Program-made: the position numbers and the translations under genes
The notes under the pieces: generated by a model
Databases searched by the model: none
Told to the model about the DNA's origin: nothing
What the model saw: only the letters and a program-made list of their open reading frames with translations
Shown: piece by piece, positions 36,156-48,049 of the stretch
How positions within the stretch are numbered: position 1 is the first letter of the stretch
Layout: each line of letters begins with the position of its first letter
Assembly (NCBI GenBank): GCA_963281155.1
Contig: CAUJLY010000002.1
Coordinates: 186,001 to 250,000 of the forward strand
Source of the DNA: Rhabditophanes sp. KR3021
Lineage: Eukaryota; Nematoda; Chromadorea; Rhabditida; Alloionematidae
Reading direction: 5' to 3'
Length of the DNA stretch: 64,000 bases

Positions 36156-38977
36156 ATGAATTCTGATCTCTACTACACATTTTTGATATGCCTACTAATT
36201 TCTACATCCATTCACTCCATCTGCTACCAGCCAGATATACCGGAAAATGGCCAACTCACCCTCTCCTCCAATCCTCCATTCGAGGCAGGATTAGTGGCCA
36301 GGTACAGTTGCGGAGTCGGTTTTGTCATGATCGGAGATGAGGACAGAACCTGCCAGGGGGATGGCAGATGGAGTGGCCAAGCACCTTTGTGTGTCATTGA
36401 CGTAGCCAAAGACAGACCCGCATCCCAGTCCTCCGGAACCTCTGCCATGTACGCTGTTTCCTCTGTACCAATGTGCTCAACCACAGACAATCCTATTTTT
36501 GAAAGTGCTTCCTGGACTGTCAACTTGTTGTCTCCTTACAAGATAGGTGGTTTGTCTTTTAAGGTGGGTCATTTGTCGGGCCCATTGACAGACATCATTA
36601 TGACGGACAAATTTGGCCACAACATAACTTGCCAAATTCCTAATATGCACACCATTTCAAATGAAACTTATACCATCTACTGCAAAGGTGATGACATAAC
36701 CAAGGTCAGGTTAATTGTGTCTGGTCGTTTGCATTTATGCTCTTTTTCGGCTTTTGCCATTGACGCACGTAAGTCACCAAGCAACATATCAAAAGATAAC
36801 TTTATTTCTAAGTTACTCAAAACCAACACAAACTAGTCATAAAATAACCTTAAAACCAGTAAATGGACTGCCATTTACCGTCAAAATAGATAAACCATTT
36901 TTATTATTTACTCCGCTCTTACCTGCTTTTTGGTAACATCTTTTGAAGATTGGAGGAGAGAAGGACACTTTGAGGAGATATATTTAGAATTACATATTTG
37001 CTTTTTGAAAGCGACCTTACCTACCGACCCTCTTTTGATTGTCTTGTCCTAAGTGGGACATTTGACTCGAAAAAGGTGGTATTTTATAGAAATTGAAACA
37101 ATTAAACATTCCTACATTTAACCTTAACTCAATCTTTTTTAGAAGCTCCTTGGCAATGTGGATTGGCGAAGATGGATGTATTGACAGTGTACGAAGATAT
37201 GTGTTTTTCCTCTTCTAGGTTGCAGAAACTGGACTGGAAGAGTGCACAGAATAGCTGTTACGAGATCGGAGGGACGTTGCCTATTAGGATCACTAATGTG
37301 ACGAGGGAGGTTCTGAAGTCGGCTTTGTCCACCTCTTCCTCCACTTCTTCCTTTTATTGGATCGGGTTGATGGGGTCGTCGAAGGGGTGGATTTGGATTG
37401 ATGTGAGTTGAGGCTTTTGATAAATAAAAGATATTCAAAGGCTTGGTGATGTATTTGATTTAAATATTTTAGGGAGATCCTCTAAACAACACAGAATCAG
37501 ATTGGTACGAGAAGCCACCCATCCTCCAAAGCGGCGAAACCCTGGCAGCAGCCCTGGGCCGACCGGCCCTTTACAAAATGATTGCCGCTCCCCAAGCAGT
37601 CTGGAACTCCTACATCTGCCAAACCAAACCCAAATACTGCACCTCGCCCGGTTTGAGCGAAAATGCAAAAGTAGTATTTTCCTCCCAAACATTCACAATA
37701 GGAACATTTGCCTTTTACTCATGTGAATATGGTTACAAAGTGGTAGGTGAAAGCAAACGTAGATGCAAAGACAGTGGCAAATGGTCCCACCAAATTCCAA
37801 CCTGCAAATTAATCAGTTGTCCGGAACCGTCCACTGAACATTGGCCACATGGGGATATCATCAAAGTTAATGGGTCCATTTCATTCGGCTCTTTGGTTCA
37901 GTATAAGTGTGCGAAAGGGTTTGTTTTTGATTCACAGTCCAGTCGTTCCGCGTTCCGGGTGTGTACTTCAGAGGGACAATGGTCTAATAATGCTCCTTCT
38001 TGTCAAAGTAAGTCAATAAATACACTTATACACATGTATTTGATGTTACATTTGTAATGATACTAATAACTGTCCTTAGAAATTGACTGTGGAACCCCTC
38101 CAACAATATCAAATGGAATCTTTGAGGCCCATTCTACAACTCTCAACTCGAGTGCGACTTACAATTGCGACGACAACCACCAATTGATGGGTGAGATGCG
38201 TATTATGTGCGGAAGCAATGGAATGTGGCAACCTCAGCCTCCAATTTGCTATGGCAAGTGTACATATTCAAAATAAATAAACTTTATCTTTCAGATCCCT
38301 CATCTTTCAAAAGTTTTAATGAACCAGAACAAAAGCGTGACATAGCTTTGATAATAATTATCATCGCTTTGTTGAGTATCTTGACAGTTCTTATTTTTAG
38401 GGCATCACTTTCATGTAAAAGTTATTCCCCAAACAACAAATTCCATAACTTTTTCCCAACTGTCCTCAATCATATTGGATTGAAGTCAAGAGAAACTTCC
38501 TCTGGAATGACATCTTCCACACTGGACAGATCCTCCGCCTCCCCCTCCATAGGAGTCATCTCCAAAAAGAATAGCAATCTAGTTTACGCCACTCCAAATG
38601 TAACCGTAAACTACAACACAACCGACACAGATTCCAATCAACCCATCTACTACACTCCCAACCACCTCCACCCTCAATCTCACGTCTCATTACAACAAAT
38701 TGAAATTGAGCCGCACATGCTCCAACTACATCAACTACCAAACGGCAACATCCAATTGACGATGCCAGTCTCCAGACCCTGCCTAAGACCAGCTATTCCT
38801 CTATTTACTCAAATACCACACTACCACCCTCCCCAACAACCGCCTCCATCGCAATCACCTACCAACAGCCAGATTTTATATTCATTCGATTACGAGCCTT
38901 ATTATGACACTCCCCCCGACAGTTTGGACATCTACGAGGAGGTAAAAAGCCCGACTGGCGATGCTCACTGTCTATAA
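36156..38977 (+). CDS. Selectin-like type I receptor: sushi, fucolectin-like, C-type lectin, three sushi, TM (furrowed-like)
   Basis: Five exons (36156-36768, 37143-37402, 37473-38007, 38080-38253, 38295-38977) join in phase to 754 residues. Order: signal peptide (1-21); sushi/CCP 1 (CYQPDIPENGQL...PLC); a discoidin/fucolectin-like segment (starts VAKDRPASQSS); C-type lectin domain (WQCGLAKM...SYICQ, with YWIGL and GWIWID); sushi 2 (CTSPGLSENAKV...TC); sushi 3 (CPEPSTEHWPHG...SC); sushi 4 (CGTPPTISNGIF...IC); a helix (ALIIIIIALLSILTVLIF); and a 190-residue Pro/Gln/Tyr-rich cytoplasmic tail. This mix recalls Drosophila Furrowed/CG9095 and suggests a cell-adhesion or synaptic surface receptor (inference). 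The last intron (38254-38294) only keeps frame with a GC donor (GCAAGT). Confidence 0.82.
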
Positions 38978-39139
38978 AAGTCCTTTAATTTAATGAGTGT
39001 AATGTATTATAAAAGAAAGACTAATAAATATAATTTTATTTATTTTCGTATTAAGTATTTATATAGTGGAAATATTGGTATCATTTTATATTTTAATAGC
39101 ACGCTACAAATAAATTGCAAGGGGTGCCTTGGCCAAAAC

Positions 39140-41504
39140 TTAGATCTGTTCTCTTTTGTCAAGACTTTGGGTATAGATCCAGTTGTCGTCAAACTTTTGG
39201 AAGTAAATGTTCTTCCACCCCACACCCTTTTCCTTTCTTTCTTTTGTTTCATTTCGCTGCCGTTGCTCGATGAATAGTTTGGAGTTGGTGGCAGTGGAAA
39301 TCCTGTTGTTGAAAAGAGCAGCCGTCACATGGCGCCACAGCCGTCTACTTTCACGCTCACCTTGACTACTAATAGGCTCACACTCCTTCTTCACCTCGGC
39401 CTTTTCTTTTACATCACTCAATATGTACTCGTCTCCATTTGCAGGTTTCGCATAAATGACACCATTCCATTCTCCTCGAAGAGTCAAGAAAGGCTTCTTG
39501 ACGCCTGGTTTCAGCAAACACCCCACTATCTTGTGAGATTTTCCGCCAAAGAAAGGTTTGGTCAGGAATTCGATTTCGGCCGAGTAGCCACTCTTTTCAC
39601 AGCTCACTTCGATCTTCCCACCCAGCTCGATCCACGGCGTCGACATGATCGAACGTCCGTACCCACTGGGGAAAGTTACCTTGTATTCTTCGTCGTAGTC
39701 GTGCAACCTCACCGTCCCAAACCCAATGTTCGAAACCCCAATCGACAACCCCAAGAAGGAAGACTTGGTCCAGATGTACCCATTGAAAGAAATATTCTTG
39801 CCTGGATGTTCGGCGTAAAAAGCGGAGATGGGAGGGTGGTGGGAGACTTGCTCAGCAACAAAGGACAGTTGATTCTTGTCGCTGCCGGGGAATGGGCCGC
39901 TCTTAGTCTTCTCACCAGACAACTCCAAATTCGGCAAAGACCACCGACATCTGAAAGTTTCTCCCAACACAGGGTTGTAAGGTTTTTTGGCGACTCCGCT
40001 CTTGCGGGCAGGGTAGAAGGCGTTCAAATAGTACTTGACCACACACACAAACCTCGACTCAGGAGTGTCCAGATCTGTGCCGGAGATAAAGTCGTCCGGG
40101 TGGGCGAAGAAGTCGGCGTACATTTCCAGCAAAGATCGTCTTTCCAGGATGAATGTAGGCAAGGTCACTTTTGTCAAATCCATCCCCACGCTTACCTAAA
40201 CAAGCCCAATTAAGGTTAAATTTAGGGGGTGACTTACTTGAGACAGCAGATGCATCAAGACACTTCCATGTTGTTGTTGAACGTTGCCTAGTTCGGACTC
40301 TTCGTTGTTTTCACAAATGGTGTCGAAGTCTTCGTCCTCGTCACCCCATTCGGGTTCGCCTTCGTTTGGTTTGAAGGATTTGGAGAGACCGTCCACCCCA
40401 TACTCGGAACAACTAGTAGAGGATCTTTTAATGTTGTAGGATGAAGTTTGGGGGGAAATACATTTATCACCCGGTATCGAACGAGCATCGAAAAATTCAT
40501 CCTCCTCCTCTGAAGAGGAGTAAGTAGTCCCTTCACCCATCCTTTCTTCCTAAAAAACAAAAGTTATCAAAGCCATCTAAGCAACTAAAACATATTAAAA
40601 CCAAAAAGTATAATAGAATGTGGTCAGAAGGAATGCAACACAAACAGCCATTCCGCATAACAGGAGTGGATGCAATTAAGCATTGATAAGAAACAAATAC
40701 GCAAACAATATATATTAATGGGTGGTGTGACATAAGGATGAGACTTACTTCTTTTGTTGGATAGGTCGGGGGAGCCGATTTGTCGGAGGCGTCAAGGATG
40801 TTGAGATTGACAGACTTCGAACCACCACCTCCGCGGTTTTTCCTTTTGTCTGTAGACTCGAGGTGGTTTCTTGCCGTTTGCAGGTGGATCACTGAAGTCT
40901 TGATTAAATCCACTAATTTTGAGGAACATTTTAACAGTTCGCCAACTTTCTTCTCCTTCTCTGATTCTTCGATAGACTCTAATGAGTGTATCTAAAAGGA
41001 ATATAAATAAATAATACACTAAATGTTGTGAGTACTTGTGGATGTCCTATTATTTGTTGTTGAGAATGCAATACTTACCTCGGTCAAAACTTGTCCCAAT
41101 TCTCTTTCGGCATCGGCAATATTTTCATTCAGAATTAGAAGGGGATCTTGTTCGCGAACTTTGTAGTAACCACACAAGTCATGAATTGACTTTTCTAATG
41201 CACGCACCCATTTGTCTCTTTCACTCTGATCGCGTCCCTAAATAAAAAAGACGATTAATAGTTGGAAGAAGGTTCAAACTACCTGTAGATGAAATACCTT
41301 GTTATCCACGGTAACCGTAAACAAGGAGTTGTTGACGCCATCAATGCCAATCTTAGCCCCTCTCAACCTTATACATCCGCGCTGTACTGAGCGTAGCATC
41401 TTCTCCCTCGACGTAAAATACACCAACACATCCTCCTTCAGCACAAACCACCTATACTGCCAACCATGCACCAAGTTAGTCCATTTAGATAAGGGTCCTT
41501 CCAT
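39140..41504 (-). CDS. OSBPL9: Oxysterol-binding protein-related protein, ORP9/10/11 class
   Basis: Lipid-transfer protein acting at ER contact sites. Five exons (41504-41283, 41237-41079, 40991-40749, 40549-40238, 40195-39140) join in phase to 663 residues. The N-terminal PH domain starts [20 protein letters not shown] and contains [13 protein letters not shown], distinctive of ORP9-11. A helical spacer follows, then an acidic segment with EFFDAR in an acidic context, a FFAT-like VAP-binding motif (about residue 205). The C-terminal ORD (about 320-600) carries the family fingerprint EQVSHHPP and NPVLGETF. Start chosen because TTTTTTCTAG lies 4 bases upstream of the ATG and the protein then begins exactly at the PH domain. 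The gene is convergent with the selectin-like gene. Confidence 0.92.
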
Positions 41505-41639
41505 AAGTCTAGAAAAAATAATTGCTACAAATTTGTTTGACATTCGGTGCAAAATTAATGATGTCGCAATTTTAATGTTTAGACGAAGTGATATCTTTTT
41601 CGAACACATACACACTATCTAGAAAACATATCAGAACAA

Positions 41640-43078
41640 TTTAGTGAACACAAAAGTTCTCCCCATTTTTTATAAAATAGGCCTATATGGTGGGGTCTAG
41701 CTTAAAAGGGAAACAATAAATATACAATGGGATATGTGTGTCGTACTGGTTGAGGCATCCAACCAAAGGAATGGGAATATGTGGTCAGAAGTAATGAATA
41801 GATTTTATTCTTGACACATTCAATTAAAAAAGGATAAAAATTTAAAAAAAGATAACAAGGTTAAAAATGGTTCGTAAATAATAATAATAGCGTTTATTTA
41901 TGCAAACATAGTAATGGCAATATATGATATGGGGAGAGTGTAATAGATATAAAATACGCACCCGTCTCTAAAGGGCATCAGGGTAGGAAAGAGGATGCTA
42001 TTTAATTTCACAAGTATTATCTTTGCAATTAAGAGATGTATGGAATATTGTTAGAGATCGATTTGGTTTAGAGTATGGATGGGATGATCAAAATTTGCAT
42101 TTATAAATTGAACTAATACATATTCTATACATCACAAACCAACTAAAAATGTACATGTCTCTATTTAAAGGAGACCATCGAAAATGTTGCAGTTCCAACA
42201 AACATAAATTGTCTTTGCATTTTTTAAATGATACAAGTTAAAATAATAATGGTATTGATTGGTAGTGTCCAATAAGCCGTATTTATATAAAAGATTGGAA
42301 ACACTTTACAAGTTGCAAAATTGAATTAATCAAAGTTTGGTAGGGGAATAAATATCATTCAACACGTCACCATTCGTATGGCGATATTTAGGATGGATTT
42401 GTCTTATAATGGTGAAAGGGAATCTATAAAATGGTTGTAAACAAATTACATTTCAACTTTAGAGAGTGTAATCAAATGGTTACGGAATGATCATAAACAA
42501 ATGTAGGTGGTAGGAAGAAAGCTTTTAATAGACTAAAAGTATACTTTAGTTAGACAATCCTTGAAATGGTTTTGAGATTAAGGAAAGTCCGATATCTTTT
42601 TGGTAGCACTCATTCTAATTAGTAAGTGCAAAGAGTCTCGTACAAAACAAATACTCATTCCTTCATTTTTTAACTTGTACTAAATATGATAAGTTAGAAT
42701 AGTCGATGGCATCAAATTAGACTTGACTTGAGGAGTAAATTAAATTAGAAGACACGCACTTTAAACGACATCTCCATACCCACACATACATCTCCTTTTC
42801 TCTTGGAAGATAAAGAGACTGAATGGATAGGAGAGGGGTCTTGTTGTGATTTGGTTGGAAGGTAGTTTCCTTCCATCAAGATTAAGCATGCTTAGTCCTA
42901 TGTCCCGACACATAAATTATACCGCCTATTATTTGGGACTTGTTGTGGGGTACCTTATTTAAAAGTTGTCTTATTTTGAAGGTATCCTTTCTTATTTTGT
43001 GACTTATCACCGACTTCCTCTTTTTCCCCTGCTTTTATGTACCAACACATACTATTAAATGATTGCTTGTAGGGTAAG
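41640..43078. other. intergenic, no gene seen
   Basis: AT-rich spacer between the start of the ORP gene and the divergent nuclear-protein gene. No open frame, RNA or repeat is convincing. Confidence 0.55.
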
Positions 43079-43828
43079 ATGGATAAATTGCTCCATGGTA
43101 CGAAGACAAATGCAAACTCAAAGCTACAGAAATATTCCAAGATGTTGGATAAGTTAACTCATATGTCAAGGAGTGATAATGTGGTTGCACCCAGCAACAA
43201 AGAACTTTTGAAAAGTATCCATGAAAAGGATAAAAGTAAGATGGCCGTCAAAGTCAAATTAAACTCCACAACTCAATTAAATGTCCCTTCTTCGACTTTT
43301 GATGAATCGTCCTGTGCTTTTTTTGACCAAGATACAAGTAGTTATGTATTTCCTATAACACCCCTGAAAGCCAGTCCCAAAAAAGTTGTACTTCTGGTTG
43401 AAGATACACCTGAACAAAAGATGGCCGAGTCACGCATCCAGACAGACACCACTCGCAGAGGACTGAAACGGAAACTATTCGCAACAGAAGACCCAGAATC
43501 GTCCCTTAACTCTAATCCCTTCAGCAGCATGAACGGCGACGATTTGGAAGGTGTGAGCAGTATCCTGATCTCTCCAACAAAAGTCACAACCGAACCCCTC
43601 CTACTTATCCCTAACTCAACAGTCCGTAAAAGCCCCCGTAACCACCCACCTCCAATCTTTCACACGCCTGAAGGTAAACGCAAAAGGTCCAAACTCGAAC
43701 CTACTACTATCTTGGAAACACCCGTGAACAAAGTCAGAAAACGTCGTATCTCAAAAACAGACATCAAGTTTGCTGAATTTGCTAGAAATGAAATTCTCGG
43801 GGACAAAGTAAACAGTAGAAAACGATAG
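43079..43828 (+). CDS. Basic nuclear orphan with many S/T-P (CDK-type) sites
   Basis: Single exon, 249 residues, unrecognised. It has a lysine-rich N terminus and at least six S/T-P sites, several of the strict CDK type followed by basic residues: TPLK, SPTK, SPRN, TPEGKRKR and TPVNKVRK. Basic clusters (KRKRSK, RKRR) would serve as nuclear localisation signals, and RGLKRKL has an RxxL destruction-box form. No folded domain is evident. The pattern is that of a short-lived cell-cycle or replication regulator, for example a securin-, Sld2- or treslin-like factor, but none of these signatures is present. TTGTAG lies 6 bases before the ATG. Seen: composition and motifs. Inferred: CDK control and nuclear location. 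Confidence 0.65.
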   Translation: MDKLLHGTKTNANSKLQKYSKMLDKLTHMSRSDNVVAPSNKELLKSIHEKDKSKMAVKVKLNSTTQLNVPSSTFDESSCAFFDQDTSSYVFPITPLKASPKKVVLLVEDTPEQKMAESRIQTDTTRRGLKRKLFATEDPESSLNSNPFSSMNGDDLEGVSSILISPTKVTTEPLLLIPNSTVRKSPRNHPPPIFHTPEGKRKRSKLEPTTILETPVNKVRKRRISKTDIKFAEFARNEILGDKVNSRKR

Positions 43829-44039
43829 TGTAACACTTCGAGGCTCCAACAATTAGTCTTTCCAATAAATGTACCATTTAATTATTTTTTAATATAAAAA
43901 AATTGGATAATTCGTAAATTTATTTGTTATATAATCTAAATTTATGTTGTGTATGATGTAAATTTATTTAGCATATTATTTAAATCTTGTGTGCGTAAAA
44001 GAAACTATATATTGACTATTTTGAAAGTTTAGTTTATTT

Positions 44040-45833
44040 ATGATGCCAGTTGGACGTATACTTGTGTTTGTATTGTGTCTAGGAGGCGTTTTCAGTCCTT
44101 TTGTGAAGGACCATTTTTATGATCAAGTTTATGAAAGGACTGGAGTGGAGGAGATTGCGGGATGTTTCGAACTAGGCAGTGTTGTGGATTTAGTTGGCAA
44201 GGAAGTGAATACAGAGCCAAAACTTTACATCCTAGAATATCGCAATAATTTTACAAACCAAACTCAACTTAGGATTCAACGTCGAGATACCTGTAACAAA
44301 ACTACAATTCTGAAGGTTATCGAAAAGTGGAAGAGTCAAAACAACAATCCAACTGAACTAACTCCGGCATTCCACTTAAAATGCTTCTCAAGTGGTGGTA
44401 TGGTGAGAAACGAAATGGAATGGGTTTATTCATTTGATGACACCTTCAACACAACTGTTTTAGAGTTTGCAAATTTGCTTGCTCTCAAAAATGAGACTCA
44501 CAATCACTTTCTGCCAGATATTTGCTACTTTTTGTTTAGAAAGCATAGTATGGATAAGGAAGAATATATTATGAAGTTTTACATTCTTCCTACGAATGTG
44601 GATGTCTTGGGGGGAGATGTAGTATGGCTTCCTCTGAATACGGGAATTAAAAAGATGTTTTATGTGAAGGGTGTGAAGAAAAACAAGGATTTAGTGTATT
44701 CAAGTAATTGGCCTGAAGACAAAGCAGTGTTAAGTGATCGATCAAATCTGCATTTCGATATAAAACATCAAGCTTTTCAAATCACTGCATTTCATAACGG
44801 CTATCCAAATCATTTCAACGTCACTTTTTCATTACGCGAACCCTATTACAAGACACTTCTATCCGATTTTTCTCAAAATTACTATGTTCGATATGATCCA
44901 AGCCAGAAACCTAGACGTGGCGTTGAATCACATCAGCTATCTGATCTGTTGGAATCATCAAGACATGCGCTAGATTACATTCCTCCCCCGCCACCAACAT
45001 TCCTCAAAACACCTATCTTCACCGCAACTCCTAATGGAACAACTGCAATCTACCAAGTTATAAGAAGTAAAGAAGCTACCTTTGAAAGATTAAACGTTGG
45101 GTTTTGCGATTTGAATTTTGTGGGCTTAAAGAATGAGCCTTCTGCTTTTGATATGACCACTTTTGAAAACCAATCAAATATGGGAGGCCAACTCCACACA
45201 GTCACAAGTGTAGACAAACACAAGTATTCTTTCAATCATTACGAAACCATTGAACACTTTGACTCTGGAACCAACTTTATGTTCAAGGAACGGACGTGTC
45301 TTGTTTCATACAATAATGCTTTCGATACCAAAATTTACCACCATCACTTGAGACTGTACCGAAATTTGACGACACTTCGTTATCACGAATATAATGATGG
45401 GTACCTGTATAGGAGATATGAAAAAGTATGCTTGAAAAAACCGCAACCTGACGTTGACTTAGTGAAAGTTAGTATCGCCCATAATGGGGAAGTAATAGAT
45501 GAGTTTTCACCTTCCCACCACCAAAATATTCCCTCCCTCCTAACCTACATACAAATTGAAAATAACAAAAAGAATGTGACGATTCAAATCAAATACTTAA
45601 TTTCAAATGTTAGTATGAGATGTGATTACACCTCAGCCACTCACACTCAAATAGATATCCTTACCATCCAATTAAATCCACCCGTCCAATTCAAACTAAA
45701 TTTGGGTAAGAAAAAGGAAACAGGGGTGAATTATTACGAGAGAGTTTATCAAGAATCGTCTATACTTTATTCGCTTATCAGTCTTGTCATATTTACGGAA
45801 GTGGTTGTTCTTTGTTTTCATCTTGTAAACTAA
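44040..45833 (+). CDS. Unrecognised 597-residue type I membrane/secreted glycoprotein
   Basis: One uninterrupted 1794-nt exon, unusual here for a gene of this size. A signal peptide covers about 1-19 (MMPVGRILVFVLCLGGVFS). There are many N-x-S/T sequons (NFTNQT, NKT, NTT, NET, NVT, NVS), scattered cysteines, a proline run YIPPPPPTF near residue 320, and a C-terminal hydrophobic helix (SLISLVIFTEVVVLCF) with a four-residue tail. No known domain is visible. The two halves, before and after the proline run, each contain a GCFELG/GFCDLN-type motif near their starts, which hints at two related lobes. It may be a lineage-specific surface protein. The helix could also be part of a GPI signal. Confidence 0.75.
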   Translation: MMPVGRILVFVLCLGGVFSPFVKDHFYDQVYERTGVEEIAGCFELGSVVDLVGKEVNTEPKLYILEYRNNFTNQTQLRIQRRDTCNKTTILKVIEKWKSQNNNPTELTPAFHLKCFSSGGMVRNEMEWVYSFDDTFNTTVLEFANLLALKNETHNHFLPDICYFLFRKHSMDKEEYIMKFYILPTNVDVLGGDVVWLPLNTGIKKMFYVKGVKKNKDLVYSSNWPEDKAVLSDRSNLHFDIKHQAFQITAFHNGYPNHFNVTFSLREPYYKTLLSDFSQNYYVRYDPSQKPRRGVESHQLSDLLESSRHALDYIPPPPPTFLKTPIFTATPNGTTAIYQVIRSKEATFERLNVGFCDLNFVGLKNEPSAFDMTTFENQSNMGGQLHTVTSVDKHKYSFNHYETIEHFDSGTNFMFKERTCLVSYNNAFDTKIYHHHLRLYRNLTTLRYHEYNDGYLYRRYEKVCLKKPQPDVDLVKVSIAHNGEVIDEFSPSHHQNIPSLLTYIQIENNKKNVTIQIKYLISNVSMRCDYTSATHTQIDILTIQLNPPVQFKLNLGKKKETGVNYYERVYQESSILYSLISLVIFTEVVVLCFHLVN

Positions 45834-46013
45834 GCTCATTTGTGTTTTGCGGCGATTTTTGTATTTCAATCAATTCCTAATTACATCCATCTATTTATTC
45901 AAATAATTTAAATGTTTAGAAAAGAGAGTTTAAAGTTTTTTATTTACTACACGTTTCCATCAGTAGCTATCATATTAGAGATGTAAAATGGTTAAAATAT
46001 GTACCTAGTAGTA

Positions 46014-46801
46014 CTAATAAAAAAGATAATTTACAAGTCTGTCAACCAATGAGTTTTGGCTTTCTTGGTTCCCGTTGGTAGTTGGGAAGGCCTTGAGTGG
46101 CTGGTTGATGTTGGGTCTGTTTCGAAATGATCCATCGATCTTGACTTCTTCTTCGTCGTCAAGGAAAATCTAGAAAGTAATTGTTAGTTCAATGTACACT
46201 TAACCCAACTTACCAGATCCTCACACCGTTGCACCCCAGCAATATTCTTGTCGTCGTAGTGGAAGGTCCCCCTGGCCAAAGCCTTCTTAGCATAACTGGA
46301 ACTGGCATATCTGATGTGGAAGAATGAAGCTCCCTTTTTCATAGTCTTCTTGACAATTTTTCCGTGGCATTCCATCTTCTCGAAAACACCTTTTTCAGTT
46401 TGCGCATTGATTCCAAATACCACCACCCAGAAATCTTTTTCTTCTGGTACTTTCTCATTCACGTGCTCACCATGTATGATGTTAGACATTGGTGGAGGTG
46501 GGTATGAAATAGCCCTAGTCAAATCAGTGTCTTTTGAGGGCTTGCGTGTTTTAGGCACTACCAGTGCTTCAATCTCCAACTCGTTCTCCACACTCATGAT
46601 TGGGCGTCTTGGCAGTTTGTTGGGAGGACCGTTTCTCTGGTTAGGAAAGAGAAAGGATGGCTTGATTTCGAGTACTTGATTACGTCCATCCAACTCTGAC
46701 TCTACCCCAAACCGAGACTCATTCTCATCCTTATAACTGTGGTAACTGTTGTGCATGCTTTGGCGTGGAGGCTTGTAGAAAGATACTCGGGGGACATCCA
46801 T
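46014..46801 (-). CDS. NUP35: Nucleoporin Nup35/Nup53
   Basis: Inner-ring nuclear pore protein needed for pore assembly. Exons 46801-46214 and 46169-46014 give 247 residues. After an unstructured N-terminal half, the MPPN (RNA-recognition-like, dimerising) domain runs from about 123 (DFWVVVFGINAQTEKGVFEKMECHGKI) to 195 (YDDKNIAGVQRCEDL). The C terminus (SLVDRLVNYLFY) is an amphipathic helix at the right place for the membrane-binding end of Nup53. I start at the ATG at 46801 because TTTTAG lies 14 bases upstream. The 44-nt intron has GTAAGT and TTTCTAG ends. The gene is convergent with the 597-residue orphan. Confidence 0.85.
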
Positions 46802-47089
46802 TGTCAATTAATTGTCTAAAATAGAGTACGTTTAGTTTTAAAGTTGACTTATCATACTAAGGACATGCTAATCACGAAAATATTAATAGAGGCATATTTG
46901 AAATTATGATGACCTTTTTTTGATTACAATTTCGTCATCAACAAAAGTTAGGTTGAGTAGATTTGAATTTAATTAGTTTGGGATGGTCTTGAAGTGATGT
47001 TTATATAACGTCCCTGTGCAACTTGTAAAGGTAAAGGAGATAGTTGGAAAGACTAGTTAATTTTATTTTAGCTGAATGCTGCAATAATT

Positions 47090-47131
47090 CAAATAAAATT
47101 ATTGAAAATACAAATAAAGTTATTGAAAATA
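47090..47131. repeat. 21-bp tandem duplication
   Basis: Two adjacent 21-bp units (47090-47110 and 47111-47131), both CAAATAAA-A/G-TTATTGAAAATA, differ at one base. Confidence 0.6.
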
Positions 47132-47327
47132 CAAACGGGTACATGGTTCAGGGTGTAAAGACAGTCCTTTTTTAAGATCCGCAATAAGCCACGATTCTTG
47201 TAAAAATAAAGATACATATTAAATCAACTTTGATTGGAATCTTCCTGCCTAATTTGTTAGTTTGGTCCCAATTATAATAAAATGAAGGTCAAGTACCGTT
47301 TATTAAAGTCATAACACCTTTCAATAG

Positions 47328-47579
47328 TTAATAAAATAACAGATTATGAATTGGATACAACAAAAATTGATTATTCTTAAATGTCACGAGTAAATTCTTA
47401 AAACGTTCATTATCTTTGAGAAGAGCACTGACTCGCAGGCAATTCATGCCAATATTATTAAATGCACTTTCATAAAATTCAAGGGCATTCTCTAATTCTT
47501 CAACATTGATTCCTCCATCCTTTCTGGCTAAATCAACATTTGATGGGTTTTGTTTGAAATGGAAGATTAAGTACTTCAT
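47328..47579 (-). CDS. Hypothetical 83-residue protein
   Basis: An ATG-started frame (MKYLIFHFKQNPSNVDLARK) with a helical, charged middle (VEELENALEFYESAFNNIG) and hydrophobic ends. An acceptor-like TTGTTTAG lies 19 bases upstream of the ATG. No family recognised; it could be chance or an exon of a larger gene. Confidence 0.3.
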   Translation of the reverse strand: MKYLIFHFKQNPSNVDLARKDGGINVEELENALEFYESAFNNIGMNCLRVSALLKDNERFKNLLVTFKNNQFLLYPIHNLLFY

Positions 47580-48049
47580 GTTGGCGATGAATTCAATTCT
47601 AAACAATGACCAAAAGGACACACAATTTTATATCTAGTAGTAATTAAAAGAAAGTTTAATTTTTTGGCCTAAAATTGGTTGAAATAGTCTATTTTGAAAG
47701 CGGTATCGGTAACTGATTCAATAAATTGGGTAAAAAATATTGAATCATCCATCATCATTAATTTTATTCTTATCTTCTTAATATTTGTGAAAAATTAAAT
47801 AACTTAGTAAATATTTGCATTCATAAATACTTGCAAAATGATTATTTAACTAATGATAAAATGGATAATCAACAACTTTTGTAGAAACATTCAACTCAAC
47901 CTCTTAATACGAATTATATCAAATCAATACACATTTCTCTTGTTAAGTAGCAAAAAAATATTTCTCTTATTATAAAACACTTCATCCATCAAATAAACAA
48001 AAAGCAATTTTATCTCCATTTATTATAAGGACTCTTATTACAAATAACT

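Noticed and set aside
39329..40213. 294-codon plus-strand frame opposite the ORP gene
   Set aside because: It is the antisense shadow of the ORD-coding exon, with no family features.
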